From: CAZTJA01 sp964613745
Lineage (GTDB): Bacteria; Desulfobacterota; Desulfomonilia; Desulfomonilales; Desulfomonilaceae
Direction: 5' to 3'
NCBI GenBank assembly: GCA_964613745.1
Contig: CAZTJA010000005.1
Coordinates: 18,244-82,243, forward strand
DNA length: 64,000 nt
A model generated the notes under the pieces. The model saw only the letters and a list, made by a program, of their open reading frames with translations, had not been told where the DNA came from and made no database searches. Of this stretch, positions 25,101 to 34,917 are shown piece after piece. A program made the translations under genes and the position numbers. Position 1 is the first letter of the stretch. Every line of letters begins with the position of its first letter.

Positions 25101-25442
25101 ATGAAGTTCATGCATGAACCTGATTGTATTTTTTGCGAGATAGTTGCGGGCAAACGATCCGCGGACATTGTTTATCAAGACCCTGAAATTGTTGCTTTCA
25201 AAGATGCAAAACCGGCTGCGCCGATCCATATTCTCATTGTCCCGAGAAAACATATAGCAACCCTGAACGACATTTCGCCGGACGACAATATTTTGGCTGC
25301 AGTTGGTAGAGCGGCACAGAAGATCGCCTTGGATTGCGGAGTTGCGCAAAAAGGGTACAGATTATTTATCAATGTGAACAAAGGTGGTGGGCAGGTTGTT
25401 TTTCATCTTCATGTCCATCTCATTTCAAAAGCAATTGATTAG
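25101..25442 (+). CDS. HINT-type histidine triad protein, copy 1
   Basis: A 113-residue HIT protein of the HINT branch (purine nucleoside phosphoramidase). CIFC near the start, INVNKGGGQVVFH and the triad HLHVHLI at the C-terminus are typical, and the length is that of free-standing HINT. The start may instead be ATG 25110 (MHEPDCIF). A closely related second copy follows 76 bases downstream; the pair looks like a tandem duplication. Confidence 0.93.
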   Translation: MKFMHEPDCIFCEIVAGKRSADIVYQDPEIVAFKDAKPAAPIHILIVPRKHIATLNDISPDDNILAAVGRAAQKIALDCGVAQKGYRLFINVNKGGGQVVFHLHVHLISKAID

Positions 25443-25518
25443 TATTGAATCCGATGTTCCATCCATCGACTTGTTCTCTATGCATGTCGCATTCACAACA
25501 AATTGAGTCTGGTGAATT

Positions 25519-25932
25519 ATGCATGACTGTGTTTTTTGCAAAATCATAAGAGGGGAACTGCCTGCCAAGAAGGTTTATGAAGACGCTCTAACACTAGCCT
25601 TTTGGGACGCCAATCCCACTTCACCCATTCATATTCTGATCGTCCCCAAAATTCACATCCCGACTTTGAATGATGTACCCGAGGATGAAGCACTTTTGAG
25701 CCACATGGGGTTAGTGGCCAAGAAGATAGCTCGCCAACTTAAAGTAGATCAGTATGGGTATCGTTTTTTTATCAATGTGAACAAAGGCGGTGGTCAGGTC
25801 GTTTTTCACCTACATGCACATCTGATCTCCGGCAATGATTTCGGTCAGTTGATCATTAAGGTAGCGATTACGGCAGCAATATTGTGGAGAAAGTTGATTT
25901 CTGTATTCAGTAGATCGAACGATGTGAAATAA
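25519..25932 (+). CDS. HINT-type histidine triad protein, copy 2 with extra C-terminal helix
   Basis: A 137-residue HINT paralogue of the gene at 25101. The core (CVFC, INVNKGGGQVVFH, triad HLHAHLI) is intact. It carries about 25 extra residues after the triad, including a hydrophobic run flanked by basic residues (LIIKVAITAAILWRKL), which could be a membrane-associating helix. The near-identical stretch around the triad shows the two genes arose by tandem duplication. Confidence 0.9.
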   Translation: MHDCVFCKIIRGELPAKKVYEDALTLAFWDANPTSPIHILIVPKIHIPTLNDVPEDEALLSHMGLVAKKIARQLKVDQYGYRFFINVNKGGGQVVFHLHAHLISGNDFGQLIIKVAITAAILWRKLISVFSRSNDVK

Positions 25933-25934
25933 GC

Positions 25935-27377
25935 CTAGTCTTGATCTTTTACATTTTGGGGCGGCTGAGCAGGCGGTTGAATGCAAGCTTCCCAGAACAT
26001 CGTTTTAGTTTTCTTATCAATTGACGCGGTCAGCCATTCATTCCCTGAGAATCTCCATGCAAGAAGTCCGCACATCAAGATCATGGAAAAAGTCATTGAC
26101 CACCAAATACCCGAAGCATTTGACTCGAAAAAGTGAAGAACCGCTAAAATCATCGGAATACGGATCAACCACATTCCCGTGAAGATGATTCGCATTGTGG
26201 CTAGAGTGTCACCCGCCCCTTGAAGAGCACCTGCCAATGTAATCCCAACAGCCATGAACGGTACGCCTATCATATTTACTCGAAGATACCGCGTCATCTC
26301 CTCTAAGACAGCGGCATCTTGGGTCAAGTATCGAGAAATAATGGGCGCCGTAGAAAAAATGATCACTGCAGGCAAAAGCACAATGGCAAAACACATGAAC
26401 GAAGTAGCTTTTGCCCCTTGCCGTGCTCCTTCGACATCTTGAGACCCGAGGCGGTTGCCGGTGAGAACCGCAGAAGCCATGTTGAGCGCGAATACCGGCA
26501 GAAAAATTATGGCTTCGATTCTCAATCCCGCGGTCATTGCAGCCAATGCCGTGATTTCGCCGCCCTGGAGTTGAGCTACGAGAAAATAGACAACCAAAGT
26601 TCCCGCATTCCAGGCAGTCTGTTGAAGCGCGCTCGGGACCCCAAGTCTAGCTAGATTTTTCAAACATAAAGGCCGCAGATTCAAAAGATTCGATAGTCTC
26701 ACCTTTTCCGGACCCGACATTACGTATGCCAGGTTGAGGACCATGCCGAGAGTGGTGGCAACGGCAGTCGCAATAGCTATTCCAATGTACCCGAGTTTCG
26801 GGATGGGTCCCCAACCGAATCCAAGTGCCAAGTCCAAGACAATGTTAACAAGCGCTGCAATAAGGCTGTTGAACATAGCCAATTTTATACGACCCGATGA
26901 TCTGAGAATTCCGCTGGAAATTATCATGAGATACGTCGGCACGAGAACCAGAGAAAAAACCTGAAGGAATTGACGTGCTATGTTTTGGATTTCCTCGGGC
27001 ATGCCCGCTGCCTTAACTATTTCCACCGGATACAATTGCGCAAGGATGGTCAACAGACCTGAAACGGCAGCACCCATTACAAGGGAATTTCCGGAGATGT
27101 TTGCGACCCCTTCAGACGACTTAGCCCCATAAGCCTGAGAAATCATCGAAACAGTACCTACCGTGATGCCGTTAGCCAGGATCATGAGTGTCCAATAGAG
27201 CTGGCTGACGTATCCGATTGCCGCTAAAATCTTTGTCCCGAGTAAACCCGCTACATAAACATCGGCGATCCCGATAGAGAACTGAAAAAACATAATCATG
27301 ATCATCGGCCAACCCATCGACCATGATTCTTTCAAAAAACGGCGCATTTCGGGGTTTTTGAAGTGAATTAGCGGCAT
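25935..27377 (-). CDS. MATE-family multidrug/toxin exporter
   Basis: A 480-residue polytopic membrane protein with about 12 spans in two MatE halves, starting with WSMGWPMIMIMFFQFSIGIADVYVAGLLG. The family exchanges Na+ or H+ for cationic drugs or metabolites. Length is typical. It converges with the second HINT gene with only two bases between stops and is otherwise single; its substrate is unknown. Confidence 0.92.
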   Translation of the reverse strand: MPLIHFKNPEMRRFLKESWSMGWPMIMIMFFQFSIGIADVYVAGLLGTKILAAIGYVSQLYWTLMILANGITVGTVSMISQAYGAKSSEGVANISGNSLVMGAAVSGLLTILAQLYPVEIVKAAGMPEEIQNIARQFLQVFSLVLVPTYLMIISSGILRSSGRIKLAMFNSLIAALVNIVLDLALGFGWGPIPKLGYIGIAIATAVATTLGMVLNLAYVMSGPEKVRLSNLLNLRPLCLKNLARLGVPSALQQTAWNAGTLVVYFLVAQLQGGEITALAAMTAGLRIEAIIFLPVFALNMASAVLTGNRLGSQDVEGARQGAKATSFMCFAIVLLPAVIIFSTAPIISRYLTQDAAVLEEMTRYLRVNMIGVPFMAVGITLAGALQGAGDTLATMRIIFTGMWLIRIPMILAVLHFFESNASGIWWSMTFSMILMCGLLAWRFSGNEWLTASIDKKTKTMFWEACIQPPAQPPQNVKDQD

Positions 27378-27567
27378 TCAGAAAAGCATCTCCCCAGAGT
27401 TTCGGCTGCATCAATTAACAGGACAACGAACAGTGAAAATGCACCTGCTGAAGGAGGGAACCAAATCAGCTATATCACATTGATCTGATCATGCACAAAA
27501 ACTCTCCATTTTTTCGATACCGTCGTGTCACTTGAATTTTTTTTTTGCGGGCCATATATTCTCCTGT

Positions 27568-27590
27568 GGTCTCAAAAGACCCCTTTTTTT
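27568..27590 (+). terminator. Possible attenuator hairpin in the carB leader
   Basis: GGTCT (27568-27572), loop CAAA, AGACC (27577-27581) and a run of seven T to 27590, ending 33 bases before the carB start. The stem is short. It could be a weak leader terminator for pyrimidine control, but no antiterminator pairing is obvious. Confidence 0.35.
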
Positions 27591-27623
27591 GCGCGCTGCC
27601 AAAAACCTTTTCAAGCAGGTCAC

Positions 27624-30600
27624 ATGCCCAAGAGAACAGACATTAAATCGATTCTGCTTATCGGCTCAGGTCCCATTATAATAGGACAGGCCTGCGAATT
27701 CGATTATTCCGGTACTCAAGCTCTCAAAGCTCTCAAAGAAGAGGGTTATCGTGTCATTCTAGTAAACTCGAATCCGGCAACCATTATGACTGACCCCGAA
27801 TTCGCAGACGCCACCTATATAGAGCCAATCAGGGGAGACATACTGGCTCGTATCATAGAAAAAGAAAGACCTGATGCCTTGCTGCCTACTTTGGGAGGCC
27901 AAACGGCTCTCAATAAAGCAGTGGAACTTCACAAAATGGGAGTTCTGGACAAGTTTAATGTTGAACTTATAGGAGCCGGGATTGAGGCGATTAACAAGGC
28001 CGAAGATCGGGATCTCTTCAAGACGGCAATGCGCAACATCGGTTTGGATCTTCCCAAGAGCGGGAATGCGGAAACTATAGAAGAAGCTTGGGATATAGCC
28101 CGTCAGTTGGGTTTTCCTAACGTCATTAGACCTTCGTTTACCCTTGGCGGAACGGGAGGCAGTATTGCCTTTACTGAGGAACGTTTTGAAGAACTTGCAA
28201 AGTGGGGCTTAGACCTCTCCCCCGTAAACAGAATACTTATCGAAGAATCATGTCTGGGATGGAAAGAGTTTGAATTAGAGGTTATGCGCGATGGAGCTGA
28301 TAACGTCGTAATCATATGTTCAATCGAAAATCTGGATCCAATGGGCGTGCATACTGGCGATTCGATCACGGTCGCTCCGGCTCAAACATTGACGGACAAA
28401 GAGTATCAAATACTTCGCGATCAGTCCGTAGCGATAATAAGAGAAATTGGAGTAAATACCGGCGGCTCAAACATTCAGTTTGCAGTGAATCCCCGAAACG
28501 GTCGAGTTGTAGTCATTGAAATGAATCCTCGGGTGAGCCGTTCCAGTGCACTGGCATCGAAGGCTACGGGTTTTCCAATTGCCAAGATCGCTGCCAAGCT
28601 TGCCATAGGGTATACTCTCGACGAATTAGCTAATGACATTACTCTCAAAACTCCAGCTTCCTTTGAACCCACAATCGATTATGTCGTCACAAAAATCCCA
28701 CGGTTTACATTCGAAAAATTTCCATGTGCAGATAATACCCTTACTACTCAGATGAAGTCCGTCGGTGAGGTAATGGCGATCGGTAGAACATTTAAGGAGT
28801 CTCTGCAAAAAGCAATCCGGTCCCTCGAAATAGATGTTTACGGTCTCAATGCCAGACTTGCCTCCGATATTGATAGGCAAGAATTATTGTCACGCATTGC
28901 AAAACCCACCCCCGAGCGTCTTTGGTATGTTGCTGACGGACTTAGAGCAGGGCTCACCATAGACGAAATCTATCGGGCTTCCGCCATTGATCCATGGTTC
29001 CTGGGCCAAATTAAACAAATTGTAGATATGGAAGAGGAAATCCGAAATCCTGATTTTCTCAATGGATCAGACACTGAATTTAAGCTTCATCACCTTAAGA
29101 GCATGGGATTTTCTGATAATCACATTGCAAACCTCACATCACTGTCTGAATCAGAAGTTCGGAATCTGAGGCATAAACTTGGAGTAAGGCCGGTCTTTAA
29201 GCGAGTTGATACCTGTGCAGCGGAATTTGAAGCACACACGCCGTATTTATATTCGTCCTATGAGGACGAAGACGAAGCTGATGTGACTACTCGTAAGAAG
29301 ATAATGATATTAGGCGGAGGTCCAAACAGAATAGGGCAGGGCATTGAATTTGATTATTGCTGTGTTCATGGTGCTTTCGCTCTGAAGGAAGATGGTTTCG
29401 AGACGATCATGGTTAATTGTAATCCGGAGACGGTCAGCACCGATTATGACACTTCGGACCGCCTCTACTTTGAGCCATTGACGCTTGAAGATGTGCTCGA
29501 GATTGTCGAACGAGAAAAACCTGACGGAGTAATAGTCCAATTCGGTGGTCAAACACCTTTGAAGCTCGCCGTACCGCTTTCCAAAAGTGGAGTACCGATA
29601 ATTGGTACATCCCCGGATGCAATCGACAGAGCTGAAGACCGAAAACGATTTAAGGAAATGCTATCCAAATTGGGTTTAAATCAGCCTCCGAACGATATTG
29701 CACACTCTTATTCGGAGGTTATGGAGGTAGCGGGAAGAATAGGGTATCCGCTCGTAGTTCGGCCCTCTTATGTCTTAGGTGGAAGGGCCATGGAAATTGT
29801 ACATGCTGAAGACGACCTGAAGAACTACTTACTAAATGTGATCCAAGCTTCACCCGAGCATCCAATCTTGGTTGACGGTTATCTCACCGGAGCAGTTGAA
29901 ATAGACGTGGATGCAATTTCGGATGGTGAGCAAGTAGTCATCGGTGGAATTATGGAACACATCGAAGAAGCCGGGATTCACTCTGGAGACTCAGCTTGCT
30001 CACTACCGCCATACAGCTTAGGTCGATATCATTTGGATGAAATCAGACGAATAACAAAAATGCTGGCCATGGAATTGGAAGTCAAGGGTCTCATGAATCT
30101 CCAACTTGCGTTAAAAGACGGCGAAATTTTTGTGCTTGAGGTCAACCCGAGGGCATCTCGAACGGTTCCGTTCGTCTCCAAAGCCATTGGTGTTCCGCTG
30201 GCCAAAATGGCTGCACGGGTCATGGCCGGTAAGACCTTAAAGGAACTCGGTTTTACTAAGGAGGTCCAGCCCCATCACGTTAGCGTAAAAGAAGCGGTTT
30301 TCCCTTTTATTAAGTTTCAGGGAGTAGACGTGGTGTTGGGCCCTGAAATGAAATCTACCGGGGAAGTCATGGGTATCGACATGGAGTTCGGTCCCGCATT
30401 TTTAAAATCACAATACAGCACAGACTTTCCGCTTCCCCAAGGCGGCAAGGTGTTTCTGAGTGTTGCCGGACGTGACAAGAGAAATGCGGTAATTGTTGCT
30501 CGTAGGCTTCAGAAATGCGGATTTAGTTTCGTGTGCACTGAAGGGACCGCCGCAGCATTGGAGTCGTCGGGGATCCCATCTGAACGAGTAGGAAAGCTTC

Positions 30601-30851
30601 ATGAAGGGAACGAGAGTGGGCATGTGATTGATTTGATCAACAAAGGTGAAATAGTTCTCTTAATCAATACGGCACTGGACAAAGAATCTTTTCGGGATTC
30701 CTATCACATCAGAATTGCGGCTCTGAATCATAATGTCGCTTACTTCACAACGCTTGCCGGAGCAAATGCCTTGTCATTGGGTTATCGCTCATTGTGCCGC
30801 GGTGATACATTCAGAATTATGTCAATGCAGGAATACCATGGAATGAATTAG
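27624..30851 (+). CDS. carB: Carbamoyl-phosphate synthase large subunit
   Basis: A 1075-residue CarB that makes carbamoyl phosphate from glutamine-derived ammonia, bicarbonate and 2 ATP. Both ATP-grasp halves are visible: GSGPIIIGQACEFDYSGTQ at the start and the repeat GGGPNRIGQGIEFDYCC at about 560. An allosteric MGS-like domain ends the chain (VFLSVAGRDKRNAVIV). I use ATG 27624 (MPKRTDIKS) with an AGGT site; the longer TTG frame includes non-conserved residues and a hairpin. carA is not in the window. The product feeds PyrB at 49741. Confidence 0.97.
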   Translation: MPKRTDIKSILLIGSGPIIIGQACEFDYSGTQALKALKEEGYRVILVNSNPATIMTDPEFADATYIEPIRGDILARIIEKERPDALLPTLGGQTALNKAVELHKMGVLDKFNVELIGAGIEAINKAEDRDLFKTAMRNIGLDLPKSGNAETIEEAWDIARQLGFPNVIRPSFTLGGTGGSIAFTEERFEELAKWGLDLSPVNRILIEESCLGWKEFELEVMRDGADNVVIICSIENLDPMGVHTGDSITVAPAQTLTDKEYQILRDQSVAIIREIGVNTGGSNIQFAVNPRNGRVVVIEMNPRVSRSSALASKATGFPIAKIAAKLAIGYTLDELANDITLKTPASFEPTIDYVVTKIPRFTFEKFPCADNTLTTQMKSVGEVMAIGRTFKESLQKAIRSLEIDVYGLNARLASDIDRQELLSRIAKPTPERLWYVADGLRAGLTIDEIYRASAIDPWFLGQIKQIVDMEEEIRNPDFLNGSDTEFKLHHLKSMGFSDNHIANLTSLSESEVRNLRHKLGVRPVFKRVDTCAAEFEAHTPYLYSSYEDEDEADVTTRKKIMILGGGPNRIGQGIEFDYCCVHGAFALKEDGFETIMVNCNPETVSTDYDTSDRLYFEPLTLEDVLEIVEREKPDGVIVQFGGQTPLKLAVPLSKSGVPIIGTSPDAIDRAEDRKRFKEMLSKLGLNQPPNDIAHSYSEVMEVAGRIGYPLVVRPSYVLGGRAMEIVHAEDDLKNYLLNVIQASPEHPILVDGYLTGAVEIDVDAISDGEQVVIGGIMEHIEEAGIHSGDSACSLPPYSLGRYHLDEIRRITKMLAMELEVKGLMNLQLALKDGEIFVLEVNPRASRTVPFVSKAIGVPLAKMAARVMAGKTLKELGFTKEVQPHHVSVKEAVFPFIKFQGVDVVLGPEMKSTGEVMGIDMEFGPAFLKSQYSTDFPLPQGGKVFLSVAGRDKRNAVIVARRLQKCGFSFVCTEGTAAALESSGIPSERVGKLHEGNESGHVIDLINKGEIVLLINTALDKESFRDSYHIRIAALNHNVAYFTTLAGANALSLGYRSLCRGDTFRIMSMQEYHGMN

Positions 30852-30868
30852 ATCTTTCATGGCTGCTA

Positions 30869-30905
30869 AAAGAAAAACCCGAATCATTGATTCGGGTTTT
30901 TCTTT
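30869..30905. terminator. Strong bidirectional terminator
   Basis: A 17-bp perfect stem (30869-30885 with 30889-30905) around an ATT loop; the core is ACCCGAATC/GATTCGGGT with A and T runs on the flanks. It ends carB on plus and the DUF1328 gene on minus. Confidence 0.92.
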
Positions 30906-30936
30906 GGTCTGAAGGAGAACAAGATGGTTATGGGTT

Positions 30937-31101
30937 TCACACAACGGGTCTACGCCCGAAAATGAGTGACACTATGAAGAGTATCAGGAAAACGAAGAAC
31001 AATATCTTGGCTATTCCTGCTGCGGTTCCGGCGATGCCTGCAAAACCGAGCACGCCGGCTACCAACGCTATGATTAGAAAAACTATAGCCCAATACAGCA
31101 T
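30937..31101 (-). CDS. DUF1328 (YtjA-like) small membrane protein
   Basis: A 54-residue double-span membrane protein of the DUF1328 family: MLYWAIVFLIIALVAGVLGF, a Gly-Ala turn (GIAGTAAGIAKIL), a second span and a basic end (GRRPVV). GGAGG lies seven bases before the chosen ATG; an upstream in-frame start would put this site inside the gene. Family function unknown; members are often stress induced. Confidence 0.88.
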   Translation of the reverse strand: MLYWAIVFLIIALVAGVLGFAGIAGTAAGIAKILFFVFLILFIVSLIFGRRPVV

Positions 31102-31323
31102 CACATTACCTCCGTTGCTAGTTGCCATGGGCTAAGCATGAAGCGTGCCAACCTAATGATTGCATCTACCTGCAGAATATCAGTGTTTACAAGGACTTAT
31201 TAGATGCTATCTAATATTCTTAAAAGCATCAATCAATACCGACCCAAGTAAGGGTAGAAAAAACTCAGACGTTTTAACCAGGTGGAATAAAAGTCCAGCG
31301 GTCCAAAAAGCATAATTTAACTA

Positions 31324-32181
31324 CTACCGTTGTTCATTTTTCAGCTCAAAAACAATATTTGATAACTCTCCGAATTCCTTGACGGACAGGCTTTCGCCTC
31401 TGCGGGAAAGGTCCAGGTTCATACGGTCTGCAGCCGTTTCAATAACGGACAAATCCGAGCCGATTCGCGCGTCTTTGAAGGAGTTTTTCAGCGTTTTCCT
31501 TCGGCCTGCAAAAGCTCCTTTCACCAACTGGATGAGGGTTGCCTTATCCTGAACTGGAAAGCGAAATTCTTCTGAAAATTCCATTCTCACGAGAGTGGAG
31601 GTTACTTCCGGAATCGGATAAAAAGCCGTCCGAGGAATATCGAACAACAGATTGACCTGAGCTGCAATCCCCAGTAAGACAGACAAAATCCCGTAATCCT
31701 TTGTGTTTGGTTTAGCTATGAGCCGCTTTGCTACTTCTTTCTGTAATAAAATCGTTAGAGATGAAAATAAATGACTGTGCTCAAAGAAACGGAAAATGAG
31801 GCGGCTCGAGATATTGTAGGGAAGGTTGGCTATAACCCGGAGCTTTCCGCAGGATGTGGCTAGGCTTCCGAAGTCGAACTTGAGTGCATCAGCGTGTATA
31901 GGATGTACTTTCAAAGAACCGGCAAATTTCTCCTGCAACAATCGGAAAAAACCGGAATCGATTTCCAACGCCCAGATTTCGGCGCCAAGATCAGCCATTC
32001 GATTGGTTAGCACACCCAGACCTGCGCCTATCTCAACTATACTGTCTCCAGGGACTATGTCTGCCGCTTTTACGATTTTTTCGAGATAATGTTTGTTAAC
32101 GAGAAGATTTTGACCCATCCATTTTTTCGGGGATAAGCCATGTTCATCAAAAACTCTTTTAATATCTGATGTTTTTTCCAT
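31324..32181 (-). CDS. rsmA: 16S rRNA dimethyladenosine transferase
   Basis: A 285-residue RsmA (KsgA) that dimethylates A1518 and A1519 (E. coli numbering) of 16S rRNA. Motifs: KKWMGQNLLVN at the start, SAM-binding VEIGAGLGVLT, and catalytic NLPYNISS near 120. The C-terminal helical domain with FAGRRKTLKNS is intact. It lies 12 bases downstream of the aminoketone synthase gene in the same direction. Confidence 0.96.
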   Translation of the reverse strand: MEKTSDIKRVFDEHGLSPKKWMGQNLLVNKHYLEKIVKAADIVPGDSIVEIGAGLGVLTNRMADLGAEIWALEIDSGFFRLLQEKFAGSLKVHPIHADALKFDFGSLATSCGKLRVIANLPYNISSRLIFRFFEHSHLFSSLTILLQKEVAKRLIAKPNTKDYGILSVLLGIAAQVNLLFDIPRTAFYPIPEVTSTLVRMEFSEEFRFPVQDKATLIQLVKGAFAGRRKTLKNSFKDARIGSDLSVIETAADRMNLDLSRRGESLSVKEFGELSNIVFELKNEQR

Positions 32182-32193
32182 ACAGTCTTTGAT

Positions 32194-33414
32194 TTAGCTC
32201 TTGCCGGGAGAACTGCTTGAGCCGCACACGGAATTGAGAGAAGCCTCCAGTATTCGTGTCGCGTCATGCAAATCGTCGGAAGTATGTTCACTTGTAAGCG
32301 TGAATCGAATTCGAGCCGCCCCTTCAGGAACAGTTGGGTACCTTATCCCGTGCGCGAACACGCCAAGTTCAAGGCAGAGCGAACTGACCTTCATAGTATC
32401 GGCGGAGCCTCCAATTCGTACAGGTACTATGTGACTTTTCTTATCGACCTTGATATTACGCGCACGAAGGGATTTGTGAAAGGCTTCAACATTGTTTCTC
32501 AATTTCGAGCGCCGCTCTTCACCTTCATCGGAAGCAATGATTTGCAACGCTTTGAGCGCTCCACCGGCTATGGCCGGGGAAGCTGCAGTGGTATAGATTA
32601 AAGATCTCGCCTTATTCGTTAAGATTTCCACTAGCTCTTTTGAACCCGCAACATAAGCCCCGCTCACGCCCGCCGCTTTACCCAAGGTTCCCATCTGAAT
32701 GTCAGGTTCGACATTCATTTCTGCGGCAAGGCCCCGGCCGTCCGGACCTAATACCCCCGTTGCATGGGCTTCGTCCACCATAAGTGCTGCTCCGTAGAGA
32801 TTGGAAAGGTATCTGATCTCCTCCAGAGGAGCATAATCTCCATCCATGGAGAATACGGATTCGGTAACCACTAATTTTCTTCTGAATCCCTTTGTTTTGA
32901 GTAGTTCCTCAAGCGTATTGAGATCAAGGTGGTCGTATATCTTTGTTTGAGCTCGCGATAATCGACATCCGTCTATGATGCTGGCATGATTCAGCTTATC
33001 CGATATAATCAAATCCTGTTCACCGCATAACGCGGAAAGGACGCCGAGGTTTGCCTGGTAACCGCTCACAAAAACCACAGCCGCATCCGTGATTTTCCAT
33101 CGGGCAATGAAGGTTTCCAGCTCACGATGGGAAACGGTATTTCCGGCTATCAACCTCGACGCGGTTGATCCCGCTCCATTTAACCGGGCAGCTTCATTCA
33201 TTGCCTTGATAATTTCAGGATGCCCGGCCAGCCCCAAATAGTTATTAGAGGAAAAATTCAAGACTAATCGGTCCGAAACAGATACGAATCGACCGGGTAG
33301 TCCGGAAACCGGCGGCATAATTCGATAGAGATTTTTCCTCCTGAGATCTTCCAAGTCCTCGAGCAGCATGTTCTTTAGAAAGGAAGGCCGGGCATTCGTA
33401 TGGGCATCATTCAC
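32194..33414 (-). CDS. bioF: 8-amino-7-oxononanoate synthase-type alpha-oxoamine synthase
   Basis: A 406-residue fold-type I PLP enzyme of the alpha-oxoamine synthase family (BioF, Kbl, HemA-ALAS). FSSNNYLGLAGHPE, the mid-protein VDEAHATGVLGPDGRG and the PLP-lysine motif TLGKAAGVSGAYVAGS are all seen. BioF is the most likely identity, but 2-amino-3-ketobutyrate CoA ligase cannot be excluded. The start is uncertain: GTG 33414 has GAGG eight bases upstream; ATG 33369 gives the usual 391 residues; an ATG at 33525 adds non-conserved residues. No other bio gene is present. Confidence 0.85.
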   Translation of the reverse strand: MNDAHTNARPSFLKNMLLEDLEDLRRKNLYRIMPPVSGLPGRFVSVSDRLVLNFSSNNYLGLAGHPEIIKAMNEAARLNGAGSTASRLIAGNTVSHRELETFIARWKITDAAVVFVSGYQANLGVLSALCGEQDLIISDKLNHASIIDGCRLSRAQTKIYDHLDLNTLEELLKTKGFRRKLVVTESVFSMDGDYAPLEEIRYLSNLYGAALMVDEAHATGVLGPDGRGLAAEMNVEPDIQMGTLGKAAGVSGAYVAGSKELVEILTNKARSLIYTTAASPAIAGGALKALQIIASDEGEERRSKLRNNVEAFHKSLRARNIKVDKKSHIVPVRIGGSADTMKVSSLCLELGVFAHGIRYPTVPEGAARIRFTLTSEHTSDDLHDATRILEASLNSVCGSSSSPGKS

Positions 33415-33580
33415 ATTCGCATCCTCGATTTGAAATCTGCTCAGATGACTTGGCAATCTTATAGTGATAATCTGAGTGTAGTGATCGTGCAATAGACCTC
33501 GATCTGAACTCGTGTCGGGTCGCATAATATTTATTGTGGTCCAATATAATGTCGGCTGAACTAATGTTCAAGAGAATCAA

Positions 33581-34426
33581 ATGATTGTGACTTTTTGGGG
33601 AGTACGCGGGTCAATAGCGACACCCGGTCCGGACACCATAAAATACGGCGGGAATACAACCTGCCTTGAAATTACATTGGAATCGGGTCAGCCAATCATT
33701 ATTGATGCCGGGACCGGAATAAGATGTCTCGGGGACTCGCTCATGTCCCGGAACAAACATAGTAAGCTCCTGATGCTCTTGACGCACATACATTGGGATC
33801 ATATTCTTGGTTTTCCGTTCTTTGCTCCCTTATTTCAGACTAACTGTGGAATCGTTGTTGATGGATGCCGCAGAGCGATGGAGGGATTACGGAGGGTTTT
33901 TAGTTCCAATCATGTTGATGGGACATGGCCCCTAAGATTCGAGGATCTTAAAGCTCGAATCGAAGCTCATCCTGAAATTTTGAACAATCCAATTGAAGTC
34001 GACGGCGCGGTGATTGAGGCTCATCCATTGCATCATCCGCAAGGCGGTGTGGGTTTTAAATTTCGGGAGAATGGAAAAACCCTGGTATTTCTGACGGATA
34101 ACGAATTGCTTGATCCAGGTTGGAAAGGTGCGTCTTTTCAACATTTCGTAAAGTTTTGTTCAGGAGCTGATGTGCTCATACATGATTGTCAGTACCTGCA
34201 TTCTGAAATCGAAACCAAACGGGGCTGGGGGCATTCGGATACAAAATCAACCGCAGATTTAGCCTTTGAAGCTGGGGTTGACAAGTTGATATTGTTTCAT
34301 CATGATCCGTGGCGAAAAGATCGGCAGGTCGAGTTTCTCGTTGCCGAATGTGAAAGATTCTTAAAGGAAAAACGTTCGGGTATTTCCGTGTCGGCCGCCC
34401 AAGAAGGAAGCTCTTTTAACCTTTAA
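33581..34426 (+). CDS. MBL-fold metallohydrolase (PhnP/beta-CASP-free type)
   Basis: A 281-residue metallo-beta-lactamase-fold hydrolase. The metal motif HIHWDH is at 69-74, with later ligands in HPLHHPQGGVGF, HDCQY and HHDP. The start WGVRGSIATPGP is typical of a subgroup found as stand-alone enzymes or domains joined to response regulators. Substrate unknown, possibly a cyclic phosphodiester. It begins just after the divergent bioF gene. Confidence 0.88.
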   Translation: MIVTFWGVRGSIATPGPDTIKYGGNTTCLEITLESGQPIIIDAGTGIRCLGDSLMSRNKHSKLLMLLTHIHWDHILGFPFFAPLFQTNCGIVVDGCRRAMEGLRRVFSSNHVDGTWPLRFEDLKARIEAHPEILNNPIEVDGAVIEAHPLHHPQGGVGFKFRENGKTLVFLTDNELLDPGWKGASFQHFVKFCSGADVLIHDCQYLHSEIETKRGWGHSDTKSTADLAFEAGVDKLILFHHDPWRKDRQVEFLVAECERFLKEKRSGISVSAAQEGSSFNL

Positions 34427-34477
34427 GAATCAATCTCGAGTTTGACGTTTTTAATTTTTAGTGGAAAGCATCTCTAA

Positions 34478-34846
34478 TTGGAATCTCTATCGGAATTATC
34501 TCTCTCAAGTTCGACGACTTGCCATTGTTATACGTCGGTGACCAGGAAGCCGGTACTAAGTATAGATCCAACTGAAGATCCGGATAAATCGACGCATGGT
34601 GAAGGTTTGTATGAAGTCAGGATGATTAACAATGATTACAACACCTACGAAGAAGTTATGACGGTCACGATGATGACACTGAACATAAGCGAGGAACAGG
34701 CTTATTCCATAGCATGGGAAATCGATCATCTCGGCTCGTGTGTAGTTGCGCATGCACCGCTGGAAACCGCTGAGCGCCTAGCTTGTTTGATCCGCACAAT
34801 CGGCATAGAAGTACAGGTGAATCCTGTGGGTCTTGAATTGACGTGA
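34478..34846 (+). CDS. ClpS-like adaptor protein
   Basis: A 122-residue protein whose last 80 residues match ClpS, the adaptor that hands N-degron substrates to ClpAP. MINNDYNTYEEVMTVTMMTL carries the substrate-pocket Asn-Asp, and ISEEQAYSIAWEIDHLG carries the pocket His. The N-terminal 45 residues are Ser-rich and variable, as usual. Start TTG 34478 with GGAAAG nine bases upstream; GTG 34538 would give a 102-residue protein. No clpA is adjacent. It is divergent from classical ClpS, so the degron preference may differ. Confidence 0.78.
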   Translation: MESLSELSLSSSTTCHCYTSVTRKPVLSIDPTEDPDKSTHGEGLYEVRMINNDYNTYEEVMTVTMMTLNISEEQAYSIAWEIDHLGSCVVAHAPLETAERLACLIRTIGIEVQVNPVGLELT

Positions 34847-34917
34847 GCCTAGTGTCCGATAACATATATTATGTAAACTCACAAATCCCATCGGCAACTT
34901 GAAGAAGTATCTTTTCT

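Noticed and set aside
30887..31135. 82-codon frame on plus after carB
   Set aside because: It is the complement of the DUF1328 gene and starts inside a terminator.
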